Below are positions 46,638 to 56,562 of a DNA stretch of 64,000 bases, piece by piece. How positions within the stretch are numbered: the first letter of the stretch is position 1; each line of letters starts with the position of its first letter. The translations under genes and the position numbers were made by a program. Origin of the DNA: CAVORB01 sp963736235 (GTDB taxonomy: Bacteria > Pseudomonadota > Gammaproteobacteria > Chromatiales > Chromatiaceae); assembly GCA_963736235.1 (NCBI GenBank), contig CAVTOR010000006.1, positions 124,001 through 188,000 of the forward strand, written 5' to 3'. The notes below the pieces were generated by a model that ran no database searches, was not told the DNA's origin, and was given only the letters and a program-made list of their open reading frames with translations.

Positions 46638-48245
46638 GCGACCCGTGTCCAGTGCCCGCAGCAGGAGGCCGTAGAGCTCGTGCATATCGCCCAACGCGGG
46701 GCGCTTCGGCGTCAACCCCGTGGCGAATCCCGCCGCAGCCAAGCGGTCGAGGATCTCCGTCCGACCGGTGATCAGGTGCACCGGCACCTCGCGGCTCGCC
46801 CCCTCGCCGCTCACGCTGGCGGCGGGCTGGTGATCGCCGAGCACGATCAGGATCAGGTCCGCTTGCGCCCGCAGGCGGAGATAGCCCGCGAGATACGAGA
46901 AGGCGTAGGCGAGCGCATCGGCATAGGAGGCGCCGAGGTCCAGCCAGTCCGGCGTCTTGGCCACAGCGCGAGCGAACACCTCGCCGTCGTAGGGATTGGA
47001 CCCGAGCAGACGAGGCCAATCCGGCTGGTAGGGCGGAGTCGGACGGAACGGCAAGTGGGTGCTGATGGTGGGAAACACGACGAACCGCGGGGGACCCTCA
47101 CCCGTGGCAAGCTCCAGCGCGTCCAGGCGGGCCAGGGCGAACTGATCGGGGATGCGCCACCAGCCGAAGTCCGGCCCACCGTAATTCAGCGCCTTAGCGC
47201 CCAGGATCGCGTGAAAGCCGTAGAACGCGCCCTCCGGCCAGTCCTTTCGCAGACCCGGCATCACCGCCACCGCACGATGGCCGAGTCGGCTGAAGCGATG
47301 CGCCAGGGTGTCGCGCTCCTGCGTCAACAAGAGCTTGTAGGTGGAGCTATCGTCGACCTCGATCCCGGAAAGCAGGCTCGCATGCGCCAGCCAGGACGCA
47401 CCTGCGAAGGTCGGGGAACGCACGAACGCCGAGACCGCCCCACGCCCGGTGTCCGCGGCGGCCGCCTCGACTAACGCTCGCGCAGGATCGATCACCGGGG
47501 CGAGATCGGCGCGATCGTACGCCGTGGCCCCGTATGACTCGAGGAACAGGACCACGACGTGCGCCCCGCGCGCCATCCCGAGGTCCGATTTTACCGCCGG
47601 GGAATCCGGCAGTTGGCGTGCGGCGCCGTCATGCGCCAGAGCGTCCACGAGGAAGGCAGTCTGGGCGGCATAGGTCTGGCTGACGGGCTTGGCGTACTTG
47701 ACAGGGGCTCGCAGGGGCTCGCCCAACGAACCGGCGAGGTAGAGCGCCGCGAAGCCACCCGCGACGGCCCCCATGACGCGCCTGGGCCTCGACTCGGACA
47801 ACCCGAGTCGGACTCGTCCCAAGGCCCAGAGGATCAGCGCAAAGACCAGGCCGAGCAGAAGCATCAGCCCCAGTGTGGCCCCGGCGACCAACCAGGGCGG
47901 AGCGACCTCGACCAACATGGCGGCGACCTTCGGCAGGTGCTGGGCGTCCCAGTAGAGATTGACCGTCCGTCCATAGAGCGCCGGCGCCGTCACCTCGGCG
48001 TAGCGTCCGATCGCAAGCAACGTCAGCACGATCGCCAGCACCACCATCAGGCCGCGGCCGGGGGGCGATCCCCTGAGCTCGGTCCAGAGGACAAGGCCCA
48101 GGATCAACAGGGCGATCTCGACCGAGAGCTCGTGGCGGTCCTCGATCCAGGGGGTCGGCCAGACGTTGTGGAAGGAAAGCGCGAGGTTCAGCAGGTAGAG
48201 GGCGGCGGCCAGCAACAGCCAGCTCACCCAGTGGGAACGCTCCAT
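46527..48245 (-). CDS. LtaS-like membrane sulfatase/phosphoglycerol transferase
   Basis: 572 residues. About five N-terminal membrane helices, then a periplasmic alkaline-phosphatase-superfamily domain. Metal-site and catalytic landmarks are VVLFLESYGAT, RSPTFAGASWLAHASLLSGIE (nucleophile region) and VLGDHQPAA. Members cleave or transfer phospho- or sulfo-groups on envelope lipids and glycans. The last 37 codons overlap the FkbM gene antisense; the protein may end earlier if an indel hides a stop. It follows YceI by 22 bases on the same strand. Confidence 0.83.
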   Translation of the reverse strand: MERSHWVSWLLLAAALYLLNLALSFHNVWPTPWIEDRHELSVEIALLILGLVLWTELRGSPPGRGLMVVLAIVLTLLAIGRYAEVTAPALYGRTVNLYWDAQHLPKVAAMLVEVAPPWLVAGATLGLMLLLGLVFALILWALGRVRLGLSESRPRRVMGAVAGGFAALYLAGSLGEPLRAPVKYAKPVSQTYAAQTAFLVDALAHDGAARQLPDSPAVKSDLGMARGAHVVVLFLESYGATAYDRADLAPVIDPARALVEAAAADTGRGAVSAFVRSPTFAGASWLAHASLLSGIEVDDSSTYKLLLTQERDTLAHRFSRLGHRAVAVMPGLRKDWPEGAFYGFHAILGAKALNYGGPDFGWWRIPDQFALARLDALELATGEGPPRFVVFPTISTHLPFRPTPPYQPDWPRLLGSNPYDGEVFARAVAKTPDWLDLGASYADALAYAFSYLAGYLRLRAQADLILIVLGDHQPAASVSGEGASREVPVHLITGRTEILDRLAAAGFATGLTPKRPALGDMHELYGLLLRALDTGRSDVTGFDTPGVDVAGTTAQFGALHQAAHPVGVDPAR

Positions 48246-48267
48246 GCAGCGCCAGGCCACGGTTGCC

Positions 48268-48906
48268 CTACTTGCGCCGAGCCTCGAACTCGATGATCAG
48301 CTCCACCTCGTCGCCCACCCAGCCGTTGTCCACGCTGTAGGTCATGCCGAAGGCGCTTCGCTTGAAGCTGCCGCGCGCCGATACCCCCATCACCCAGGGC
48401 TTGCCCCCGAGGAGACCGCCACCGAAGGGGTACTCGCCGCTCTTGTTCCAAGTCGCCTGAAGCGTCACCGGCTGCCTCTTGCCGAGGATTTCGAGATCGC
48501 CATCGATCAGGTATTCGCGCTCCCCCGTTCGGCGCGCGCCGGCGGCGGCGAAGGTCATCCGCGGGAACTCGGCGCTGTTCAGGAAGTCGGCGCTCTTCAG
48601 GTGTTCATCCCGCTTCTGATGGTTCGTGAACACACTGGCCGTATCCACGATCACCCGCAGGTCCGAGAGCTCCCCGGTCTCCTCGTCGAAGACGTAGCTC
48701 CCTTCAGCCTTGCGGAACATGCCGAGCACCTTGCTGTAGCCGACATGGTCGACGAGGAATCCGATGCTGAGGTGGTCCGGGTCGATCTCGTATCGGGCTG
48801 GCTGGGCCTGCAGCGGTAAGGCAATCGCATAGAGCACGAGCAGCGCCACAGTGGCGACACCGATGGGACGGTGCCGGCGACGAGTCAGATCGGACGCATT
48901 CGTCAT
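48268..48906 (-). CDS. YceI-family periplasmic protein
   Basis: 212 residues with an N-terminal signal segment (GVATVALLVLYAIALPLQA) and the YceI lipocalin-like barrel: ARYEIDPDHLSIGFLVDHVGYSKVLGMFRKAEG, FLNSAEFPRMTF and GVSARGSFKRSAFGM. YceI proteins bind polyprenyl-type amphiphiles. The start overlaps the stop of the CDP-alcohol phosphatidyltransferase gene (ATGA), so the two are coupled. Confidence 0.9.
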   Translation of the reverse strand: MTNASDLTRRRHRPIGVATVALLVLYAIALPLQAQPARYEIDPDHLSIGFLVDHVGYSKVLGMFRKAEGSYVFDEETGELSDLRVIVDTASVFTNHQKRDEHLKSADFLNSAEFPRMTFAAAGARRTGEREYLIDGDLEILGKRQPVTLQATWNKSGEYPFGGGLLGGKPWVMGVSARGSFKRSAFGMTYSVDNGWVGDEVELIIEFEARRK

Positions 48907-49646
48907 GGCAATTCTCCAGTAGCGAGGGGACGACCCGCACGGCGGGCGAGCCAGAGGGTATCGACGGCGAAAGAGTAGCAGAGGACGAGAAGACCCGCGC
49001 CGGCGAGCATCGCGCTCCAGCTGACCGAAAAAACCGGCATCAGCGCCAGGACAAGGCTCAGCACCTGGATCACGCAGACCGCTTGACGGCGCCGGCTGGG
49101 CGGCAGCGGCCAGCGCATAGAGGGCCACGCGAGCCCCGCCGCTAGAAACACGTAACGCAGGAGACCGGCGGCGAGAACCCAGACGCCCGCCCGGTCCAGG
49201 GACCAGACCAGCAACGCCAGGACCATCACGAGCAGGGCGTCGATCTCCATGTCGAATCGTGCGCCGAACGGGCTGACCCAGCCGCCGCGCCGCGCGAGCC
49301 AGCCATCGACGCCGTCCAGTCCCTCCGCCAGCATGGCAAGGGCGCAGGCCGTCCAGAGGACGGCGGCAGAGCTGCCCTCACCGATCAGACCGAACAGCAA
49401 TGCCGTCAGCACGGCACGCACGAGGGTGACCTGGCTCGCCGGTCCCAGGCGCCGATGCGGCTCGTGTGCCGGCAGAAGCAGCACCAGCAGGCCAAGAACC
49501 ACGGCGAATCCCATCAGCACCTTGGGCAGATAGTGGTCACCAAGTGAAAGGACCTGAGCGAGGCCGGTGGCGCCCACCAGGAGAAGCACGAACGCCGCGC
49601 CTGCGCTCGCCGCGGCGCTCCGCCGCAAGGGCCCGTGCGACGGCAT
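48903..49646 (-). CDS. CDP-alcohol phosphatidyltransferase
   Basis: 247 residues from ATG 49646 (ATG 49739 would add 31). Multipass membrane protein with the class motif DGVDGWLARRGGWVSPFGARFD followed by EIDAL, which fits D-G-x2-A-R-x8-G-x3-D-x3-D. It joins a CDP-activated diacylglycerol or alcohol to a hydroxylated acceptor. First gene of a minus-strand unit with yceI and the LtaS-like gene; divergent from the MDR dehydrogenase gene. Confidence 0.85.
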   Translation of the reverse strand: MPSHGPLRRSAAASAGAAFVLLLVGATGLAQVLSLGDHYLPKVLMGFAVVLGLLVLLLPAHEPHRRLGPASQVTLVRAVLTALLFGLIGEGSSAAVLWTACALAMLAEGLDGVDGWLARRGGWVSPFGARFDMEIDALLVMVLALLVWSLDRAGVWVLAAGLLRYVFLAAGLAWPSMRWPLPPSRRRQAVCVIQVLSLVLALMPVFSVSWSAMLAGAGLLVLCYSFAVDTLWLARRAGRPLATGELP

Positions 49647-49780
49647 GTGTAGGACGACGACCGGGGCCCGACGTTCCGATGAAGCGGAGTTGCGCTGGCA
49701 AGGCGCATTCCCGCGCCGGGCGTTAAAATGACGGTACATCAGGTTTCCGTTTTCCGAAGTCTCACACCGCTCACAAGCCA

Positions 49781-50764
49781 GTGTCCTACCGACGCCAGAC
49801 CGCCTCCGCCTTTTGGGTGACCGCTCCCGGTCGCGGCGAGATCCGGGACCAAAGCCTTCCTGAGCGCGCGGAATCGGAGGTTCTGGTGCGCACACTCTAC
49901 ACCGCCGTCAGCCGCGGCACGGAGTCCCTCATCTACCTCGGCCAGGTGCCCGAGAGCGAATGGCGCCGCATGCGCTGCCCCTTCCAGGAAGGTGATCTCC
50001 CCGGGCCCGTGAAGTACGGCTACATCAACGTGGGCATCGTGGAGGAAGGCCCCCGCGAGCTTGCGGGCCGTGCCGTGTTCTGTCTGTTTCCTCACCAAAG
50101 TCGATACGTGGTACCAGCGACATCGGTTCACCCGCTGCCGCTGGGCGTGCCAACGGGCAGGGCCGTGCTGGCCGCGAACCTGGAGACCGCGATCAACGGG
50201 CTCTGGGACGCCGGCCCGCGGCTCGGTGAGCGTGTCGCCGTGGTCGGCGGAGGTACCCTCGGTTGCCTGGTGGCCTGGCTCGCCGGGCGCATTCCGGGCT
50301 GCGAGGTCGAGCTCATCGACGTCAATCCGCGGCGCGCCACGATCGCGGCGGCGCTCGGAGTCGCCTTCCGCGCGCCGGACGCGGCGGCCGAGGAGGCGGA
50401 TCTCGTGATCCACGTCAGCGGGTCTCCCGCCGGGCTCCACACTGCCTTGCGGCTCGCTGCCTTCGAGGCGCGGGTCGTGGAGATGAGCTGGTTCGGCGAC
50501 AGGATCGTCCCGCTCGCACTCGGCGTGGGCTTCCACCGCCAGCGGCTGACCCTGACTTCGTCCCAGGTCGGCACGGTCGCCGCACCGATGCGCGCGCGGT
50601 GGGACAGCCGACGCCGCATGGCGCTGGCCCTCTCGCTGCTTTCCGCGCCCGAGCTCGACCTCCTGATCACCGGGGAGGACGCGTTCCGGGACCTGCCAGA
50701 AGTCCTGGAACGCCTGTCAACCGACCCTGGCGACGCCCTCTGCCACCGCATCAAGTACACCTGA
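49781..50764 (+). CDS. Medium-chain dehydrogenase/reductase (zinc-alcohol-dehydrogenase-like)
   Basis: 327 residues, GTG start at 49781. GroES-like N-terminal half (VLVRTLYTAVSRGTESLIYLGQVP) and a Rossmann half with VVGGGTLGCLVAWLAG and an acidic residue after strand two (VELIDVNPR), favouring NAD. The usual catalytic zinc Cys near residue 40 is not seen, so it may act without zinc. It runs 21 bases before the PTPS-like gene and is very probably co-transcribed with it. Confidence 0.8.
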   Translation: MSYRRQTASAFWVTAPGRGEIRDQSLPERAESEVLVRTLYTAVSRGTESLIYLGQVPESEWRRMRCPFQEGDLPGPVKYGYINVGIVEEGPRELAGRAVFCLFPHQSRYVVPATSVHPLPLGVPTGRAVLAANLETAINGLWDAGPRLGERVAVVGGGTLGCLVAWLAGRIPGCEVELIDVNPRRATIAAALGVAFRAPDAAAEEADLVIHVSGSPAGLHTALRLAAFEARVVEMSWFGDRIVPLALGVGFHRQRLTLTSSQVGTVAAPMRARWDSRRRMALALSLLSAPELDLLITGEDAFRDLPEVLERLSTDPGDALCHRIKYT

Positions 50765-50785
50765 TCACCCCCCGAAAGGAGCGCC

Positions 50786-51190
50786 ATGTTTACCGTCTGC
50801 GTCCGCGACCACATCATGATCGCCCACAGCTTTCGCGGCGACGTATTCGGGCCCGCCCAGGGCTTGCACGGGGCCACCTACGTGGTGGACTTGGAGGTGC
50901 GCCGCATGGAGCTCGACGCCGACGGCGTGGTCGTGGATATCGGCCGACTCAACCAGGTCCTGCATTCGGTGCTATCGGAGCTCAACTACCGCAACCTCGA
51001 CCAGGAGTCCGCGTTCACCGGATTCAACACCACCACCGAGTTCTTGTCGAAGGTGGTCTTCGAGCGCGTCGCGGAACGCATTCGCGCCGGCGAGCTGGGT
51101 CACAACGCCATTGGTCTGGCGGGGATGCGGGTCTCGCTGCACGAATCGGATCGGGCCTGGGCCTCCTACGAAGGCGACCTCACGCTCTAG
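50786..51190 (+). CDS. 6-pyruvoyl-tetrahydropterin-synthase-like (PTPS/QueD superfamily) protein lacking Cys and one His
   Basis: 134 residues with the T-fold pattern: MIAHSFRG (first zinc His), GLHGATYVVDLEV, VVDIGRLNQVLHSVLSELNYRNLD, TTTEFLSKVVFERV and VSLHESDRAWASY. In canonical QueD/PTPS the second motif is C-x3-HGH; here it reads AQGLHGA, so the catalytic Cys is Ala and one zinc His is Ala. The terminal HES catalytic segment is kept. It probably binds a pterin-like compound, but the chemistry must differ. GAAAGGAG lies before the ATG. Confidence 0.82.
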   Translation: MFTVCVRDHIMIAHSFRGDVFGPAQGLHGATYVVDLEVRRMELDADGVVVDIGRLNQVLHSVLSELNYRNLDQESAFTGFNTTTEFLSKVVFERVAERIRAGELGHNAIGLAGMRVSLHESDRAWASYEGDLTL

Positions 51191-51762
51191 CGCCTGTTGT
51201 CGCTCACTTTATCTCACGGGATTTTCTCAGAATAATCCGCGCCGACTTTGCCGGATTCGTCCTCCGCTACAGTGGGTGCCTGCGGGGCAGACCTTCCCGG
51301 GCCGTATCGGCCTTTACCAAAGGCTGCAATTGGCCACGAAGAGACATTCGCAGGTCGGGTGACCAACCGTGATCGTTGCAAGAAGGCGACATACGTTTGG
51401 GTTGCCATTACGTATCAGGCTCCATCCTGTCCGACCATCTGGGCAGTCGAATCGCTATGGCGGGAAAACGCGCATACCGGACATCGTTCTTGTTAAGCTC
51501 CAACGGCGGTAGCAACCCTCAACCGATACCCCAACCCCCGGCCCTGTAACGGCGGTAATGGTGCACTTACCCGACACGACAGCTCTGCCGTGGAACTCGA
51601 CAGGCGACCGTCATGGTCCGACAATTTGGTGAATGCGCCGGGGGTCACGGTCGGCGTCCATGCGCGAGCGGTTCCGCCCGGGGCGCCTGAAAGAGCGCAC
51701 GGGCCAAGCAAAGCTGGTGTCTCCGAAGGGAGATACCAGAGCACCCCTGGTTAGTAAGGACC
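51191..51762 (+). other. Intergenic region with no supported gene
   Basis: 572 bases between the PTPS-like gene and the hydrolase gene. Short open frames exist (for example 51248-51496) but lack start signals or recognisable domains. It may hold a terminator for the upstream pair and the promoter of the hydrolase gene; I could not define either. Confidence 0.4.
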
Positions 51763-53226
51763 ATGCGTTTTCGATTGAGCAGACTGGTGCGCCGTGTGCT
51801 ATGGGCCGCGACCTATGGCGTAGCCGGCGCCGTGGCGGTGCTCATCGTCGGTTTCGTCGCCTACCTGGACGGCCGTCCCGACTTGGACGCCTGGCACCTG
51901 GCCGAGCTCGACGAGGAGCTCACCGCGTCGTCCGCGGTGCAGACCTTCGAGGATTACCTGGAGCTCGAGGAGCGCTTGTTCGCCCAACTCGACGAGCAGG
52001 TCTACGCGAAGATTCCTGGTGATGCGCGGCGCCTCATCAACCGCTACGATCGGGACAGCCTTTCGGATCCTGCCCGCTGGTCGCCGAATTGGAACCGCAG
52101 CTTCGAGTTCCCGGCGGCGAAGCCGAGGGCGGGCGTCCTGCTGCTGCACGGCATGTCCGACTCCCCGTACAGCCTGCGCAGCCTGGGACAGGGGCTGAAT
52201 GCCGCGGGCGCCCTGGTGGTGGGGCTCCGATTGCCGGGGCACGGGACCGCGCCGTCCGGACTGGTCGCGGTCACCTGGCAGGACATGGCCACGGCCGTGC
52301 GTCTGGCCATGCACCACCTCGCCGAGCGCGCACGGGGCGTCCCCCTGGTGATCGTGGGCTACTCCAATGGAGCCGCCCTGGCGGTGCACTACGCGCTGTC
52401 CACGATCGAGGACGAGCGCCTGCCAAGGGTTGAGCGACTGGTGCTTCTCTCCCCCGCCATCGGGGTAAGCCCCGCCGCCGCGCTCGCGGTCTGGCAGGCG
52501 CGGCTCGGCCATCTGCTGGGGCTCGAGAAGCTCGCCTGGAACGCCATCCTTCCCGAGTACGATCCCTTCAAGTACGGCTCATTCGCAGTGAACGCGGGGG
52601 ATGTCGTATACCGCATCACCCGGCAAATCCAGAAGCAACTGGACGCGCTCGGCGGCACAGGAGCACTCAAGCGCTTCCCCCGTCTGCTCGCCTTCTCCTC
52701 CGTCGTCGACGCCACCGTCTCGACACCTGCCCTGGTGGAGGGGCTGTTCGAGCGGCTGCCCGCGGGTGCTCACGAGCTGGTGCTGTTCGACATCAACCGC
52801 ATGGCGGAGATCGAACCGATCATGCGATCCGACCCGATCGGCGCGATCCAGGCGCTGTGGGACGATCCGGATCGGGCCTTCACCCTGAGCCTCGTCACCA
52901 ACAGGGACCCTACTCACCGGGACGTGGTCGCGCGCACCAAGCGACCCGGCGCGACGGCGGTCAGCGAGTCCGAGCTGGGCCTTGCCTGGCCGCAGGACGT
53001 CTACTCCCTGGCGCACGTCGCATTGCCGTTTCCGCCGGATGACCCCCTCTACGGGGGCCGCCCAACGGTAAAGAGCCCGGGGATACGCCTCGGCATCATC
53101 GCGCTCCGGGGCGAACGGGGTGTGCTGCAAGTCCCCGCATCGGAGATCTTGCGGCTTCGCTGGAACCCTTTCTACCCCTACGTCGAGGGGCGGATACTCG
53201 CGTTTCTCGGGCTGAGCGGTGAGTAG
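51763..53226 (+). CDS. Membrane-anchored alpha/beta hydrolase
   Basis: 487 residues. N-terminal membrane helix (VLWAATYGVAGAVAVLIVGFVAYL), a helical segment, then an alpha/beta-hydrolase domain from about residue 120: VLLLHGMSDSPYSLRSLG (oxyanion loop), the nucleophile elbow IVGYSNGAAL and a C-terminal half holding the presumed Asp and His. Lysophospholipase-like by pattern. The following AsmA-like gene starts 34 bases later, so they form a pair, perhaps in envelope lipid handling. Confidence 0.82.
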   Translation: MRFRLSRLVRRVLWAATYGVAGAVAVLIVGFVAYLDGRPDLDAWHLAELDEELTASSAVQTFEDYLELEERLFAQLDEQVYAKIPGDARRLINRYDRDSLSDPARWSPNWNRSFEFPAAKPRAGVLLLHGMSDSPYSLRSLGQGLNAAGALVVGLRLPGHGTAPSGLVAVTWQDMATAVRLAMHHLAERARGVPLVIVGYSNGAALAVHYALSTIEDERLPRVERLVLLSPAIGVSPAAALAVWQARLGHLLGLEKLAWNAILPEYDPFKYGSFAVNAGDVVYRITRQIQKQLDALGGTGALKRFPRLLAFSSVVDATVSTPALVEGLFERLPAGAHELVLFDINRMAEIEPIMRSDPIGAIQALWDDPDRAFTLSLVTNRDPTHRDVVARTKRPGATAVSESELGLAWPQDVYSLAHVALPFPPDDPLYGGRPTVKSPGIRLGIIALRGERGVLQVPASEILRLRWNPFYPYVEGRILAFLGLSGE

Positions 53227-53259
53227 TCCGGATGCGGCTCGGATCACGGTGCTGATTGC

Positions 53260-55869
53260 ATGAGCTGGCGGATCGCTCGACGCGTGCTCGCCGCGGTCGC
53301 CGCCTTGTTCATCCTCACCCTCGGGGCCGGCGTCGCGCTCCTGCACCTTCCCGCACTCGAGGACGCACGGAGCCGGATCGCGGCGAGCCTGCTGTCGTCC
53401 TATCTCGGGGAGGCCGTCAGCGTGACGGGCGGCGTCGAGCTGACCTTCGCACAGACGATCGATGTCGCTGCGAAGGGCGTCAGTCCGGTCAGCGCCGGGT
53501 CGCAAGCACCTGCGCCGGTGGGTACGGTCCGTCTGTCCTTCTCGCGCAGCGAGCTCTTTCGAGGACGCCTGGAGCTGACCGCGCTGGCGCTCTCGAGCGT
53601 ACGCGTCATCGTCAACGCAGCCGAACCGTCGACGGAACCGCTCGGCCGCAATGTCTCAAGGATGGTGCAAGGGGCACTGTCCTCCCCGCTGGTCCGTGAC
53701 CTGAATCTGAGGGATGTACGGATCCTGCGCATCAACGATCCGGCGGGCTGGAACGGAACGCTGGCGCTGGACACCGTCACCTTCCGCAAGACCCCTCGTC
53801 CGGGCACGCTTTCGATCGAGGCGGAGGGGAGCCTCAACGGGCAGGCATTCGCGCTGTCCGGGAAGGTGCCGGACCTCTCCCTGGCCGCCGGGCCGGCGCG
53901 CGAGGGTGCCACGTCGTTGAAGCTGACCTTCCAGGGGATCGCAGCGGATCTGGAAGGGCGGCTGGCACCGAAGGCCGGCGATCTGTGGCTCGCCGCTCGC
54001 CTCGAGGTCAGATCGCCGTCCCTCGGCGAGGTGCAGGACCTGCTCGAACTGTCGCGGGTCGTCGAGGGGACCGGGAAGCTCGAGCTGGTGCTGGACGGGG
54101 CGCTTGCACGGCTTGCGGTCCGTTCGGCGAAGCTGCGCATCGAGACCGCCGAAGGCCGCGTCTACGAGGCCAACGGCGAGGTGGCGGACCTGTGGGCGGC
54201 CGCTGGGGTCGACCTGACGTTTGCCGCGAACCTCGTCCCACCCGGCGCCGAAAAGGGCAGATCGCCTCTCGCGCTGGCGCCGCGCTCCATCAGGGGCCGC
54301 GTCTCGAGTCGCGAGGGCGGATTCGAGATCGACGAGGTCGTCGTAGAGACGGATCTCGCTTCGGTCGAGCTGCAGGAGGTGGGGCCAATCCGGATCGACC
54401 GTGTCGCCCGTGACGAGAAAGGGCGACTTCGGTTCGAAGACATCCGGCTGGTGCAGGGCGATCCGAAGGACCCGATTCTCGAGCTGACCGGCCAACTCAA
54501 CGATGTCCTCGCGCTGAGGGACTTCTCGCTCGCGGGCACCTTTCGGCTGCGGGCGGCGGCTCTGCTGACCGGACGGCCCGACGCGACCGGCCTCGGCTTG
54601 CTCCGGGGCGCGGTGGCCCTGTCGGACGCCTCCGGACGCCTGCGTCTGGAACGACTGGATGCGAAGCTCCAGGGGACGGACCTGATGTCGCTCTCCCTGC
54701 GCCTGGCGAAAGACGATCAAGGCGGCGTGGGAGTGGCCCTGAAGCTCGCGGTTCCCGATTTGGCCCCCCTCGCCTCGGCACTCGGGCGCAAGGCCTCGTC
54801 CGGCACCCGGTTAGTCTTCGACGGCACACTCGGCGCGGCGGACGGCACCGCCTCCGTGCTCGGCTCGCTGCGCATCGGCAGGACGGATCTGCAAGGCGGC
54901 CTGCGGATCGATGCCGCCAAAGGCAGGCCCGAGGTCCGGGGCAATGTCCGCGCGAAGGACCTGTACCTGGATGACCTCACCGCCGCTCGCGAGGTGGCCG
55001 GCCTGTTCTCGCGCCGAAAGGCCGATGCGGTCAGGCTGCGCAAAGGCGTCCGGGAGGAAACGACCCTGTTCCTGGAGATCGCCGCGGAGGCGCTCGAGGG
55101 CGGCGGCGCAGGGGCCGGCGGCCTGCGCGCGAGCCTGGTCTACGCCAGGTCCCGCCTGCGATTCTCCCTTGACGAGCTCCGCTATCTCGGCGGCAGCGTC
55201 CACGGCGAGCTCGACGCGAGACTCGCCCGCGCGCCGCCGGTGATCGAGCTGAAGGCGGCTGCGCGCGGGCTCCGCCTCGAGCAGGCGTTCGAGCGGCTCG
55301 GTAGCCCGCCCGCGGCGTCCGGGCCGCTCGATCTTGACCTCGACGTGAGGTCGAGCGGCGCCGGGCTCCGGGCGCTCCTGTCCTCGATGACCGGGGAGGT
55401 CTCCGCATCCGTCCGGGGAGGCAGGCTCGCCGGCCGGACGATCAATCTGGCCGGACAGAGCATCATCGAATGGCTCTTCACCCGCAGCGCCGACGGGAGC
55501 GCGCCCCTGGTCTGCTTTGTCGGCCGCTTCGACTTCGAGGACGGGGTCGGAACCGCCCGCCAGCTGGTGCTGGAGACGGACAAGGTGCAGGCCCCCGGCG
55601 CAGGAACGCTCGATCTGGGCAACCGGACGATGGACTTCGTGTTCGCGCCCCGCCCCAAGCGCAACAATCTGGTCGGGCGGGTCGGACCCGTTGACGTCAG
55701 CGGCCCGCTGTCCAGCCCCGCGGCCAAGCTGGCCGACGGCGCCGTTGCCGCCAAGCTTCTCGGAGATACCCTCGGCCTGCCCCTCCATCTGCTCGGCTCG
55801 CTCGTGGGCGTGAACGGCCGGCCGCTGCCCGATCACGAGCCATGCGTCGTCGTCCCTGTCCAGGAATAG
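53260..55869 (+). CDS. AsmA-family (AsmA-like) envelope protein
   Basis: 869 residues, intact. N-terminal membrane anchor (LAAVAALFILTLGAGVALLHLP), then long repeats of short beta strands typical of the AsmA/TamB-like bridge proteins. The conserved C-terminal region is MTGEVSASVRGGRLAGRTINL and LDLGNRTMDFVFAPRPKRN, ending PAAKLADGAVAAKLLGDTLGLP. Family members are thought to help move phospholipids to the outer membrane. A strong terminator follows at 56016. Confidence 0.85.
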   Translation: MSWRIARRVLAAVAALFILTLGAGVALLHLPALEDARSRIAASLLSSYLGEAVSVTGGVELTFAQTIDVAAKGVSPVSAGSQAPAPVGTVRLSFSRSELFRGRLELTALALSSVRVIVNAAEPSTEPLGRNVSRMVQGALSSPLVRDLNLRDVRILRINDPAGWNGTLALDTVTFRKTPRPGTLSIEAEGSLNGQAFALSGKVPDLSLAAGPAREGATSLKLTFQGIAADLEGRLAPKAGDLWLAARLEVRSPSLGEVQDLLELSRVVEGTGKLELVLDGALARLAVRSAKLRIETAEGRVYEANGEVADLWAAAGVDLTFAANLVPPGAEKGRSPLALAPRSIRGRVSSREGGFEIDEVVVETDLASVELQEVGPIRIDRVARDEKGRLRFEDIRLVQGDPKDPILELTGQLNDVLALRDFSLAGTFRLRAAALLTGRPDATGLGLLRGAVALSDASGRLRLERLDAKLQGTDLMSLSLRLAKDDQGGVGVALKLAVPDLAPLASALGRKASSGTRLVFDGTLGAADGTASVLGSLRIGRTDLQGGLRIDAAKGRPEVRGNVRAKDLYLDDLTAAREVAGLFSRRKADAVRLRKGVREETTLFLEIAAEALEGGGAGAGGLRASLVYARSRLRFSLDELRYLGGSVHGELDARLARAPPVIELKAAARGLRLEQAFERLGSPPAASGPLDLDLDVRSSGAGLRALLSSMTGEVSASVRGGRLAGRTINLAGQSIIEWLFTRSADGSAPLVCFVGRFDFEDGVGTARQLVLETDKVQAPGAGTLDLGNRTMDFVFAPRPKRNNLVGRVGPVDVSGPLSSPAAKLADGAVAAKLLGDTLGLPLHLLGSLVGVNGRPLPDHEPCVVVPVQE

Positions 55870-56015
55870 CCAGACAGCCCCCGTCGCGACCCGCTGCGGT
55901 CTGCCGTGCTCGGGCCGGCAGCCGCCATCGTCCACGTTCCGGAGAGCGATAGTCGGCCCGCAGCGGACAAGGAGCGTTCAGCCTTGCCAACAACGGCATC
56001 CCATCCGAGCCGCCG

Positions 56016-56046
56016 CGGCGGCAGCAACACGCTGCCGCCGTTTTTT
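56016..56046 (+). terminator. Rho-independent terminator
   Basis: Ten-bp perfect stem CGGCGGCAGC/GCTGCCGCCG with a five-base loop and six T residues, about 150 bases after the AsmA-like gene. The T tract abuts the end of the IS21-type remnant. Confidence 0.9.
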
Positions 56047-56562
56047 GTCAACGGCGGGGAGAATTTGTACCAGTGCGGCGGAGTAAAAGTGTCCCATCCG
56101 GACCGCCGCGTAGGTATGGGATTGGTATAAGGGGGAAAGGAACTATTGGGGTTGCGGTGAGGAGGCAGACGCCTTGTTGCGCCGTCGCTGGCGACGCTTG
56201 TTCTGGTTGAGCCGGTAGCTCTCGCCCTTCATCTCCAGGATGTGGACATGGTGGGTGAGTAGGTCCAGGAGCGCACCGGTGAGGCGCTCGGAGCCGAAGA
56301 CCTCGGTCCAATCCTCGAAGGGCAGATTGCTGGTCACCAGGATGGAACCGCGTTCGTAACGCTGGCTGAAGATCTCAAAGAGCAGCTCCGCCCCGCTCTT
56401 GGACAGGGGCACGAATCCCAGCTCGTCGATGATCAGCAGTTTGACCTTGGCCAACTGCTGCTGCAGGCGCAGGAGGCGTTTCTCGTCACGGGCTTCGATG
56501 GGTTCGTGGACCAGGGTGGCGGCGGTGGTGAAGTGAAGGCGACGGACAACCCTTGCTGACAA
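56046..56562 (-). mobile_element. istB: IS21-family remnant with 5'-truncated istB
   Basis: The outer end starts TGTCAACGGCGGGGAGAA, as IS21-type ends begin TGT. Within it, 56143-56562 (minus) encodes the last 135 or so residues of an IstB helper ATPase: FTTAATLVHEPIEARDEKRLLRL, Walker B LLIIDELGFVPLS, ILVTSNLPFEDW. The Walker A region and the whole istA gene are missing. A dead remnant. Confidence 0.78.

Noticed and set aside
51248..51496. An 82-codon open frame between the PTPS-like and hydrolase genes
   Set aside because: No ribosome-binding site, no recognisable domain, and composition unlike the neighbouring genes.
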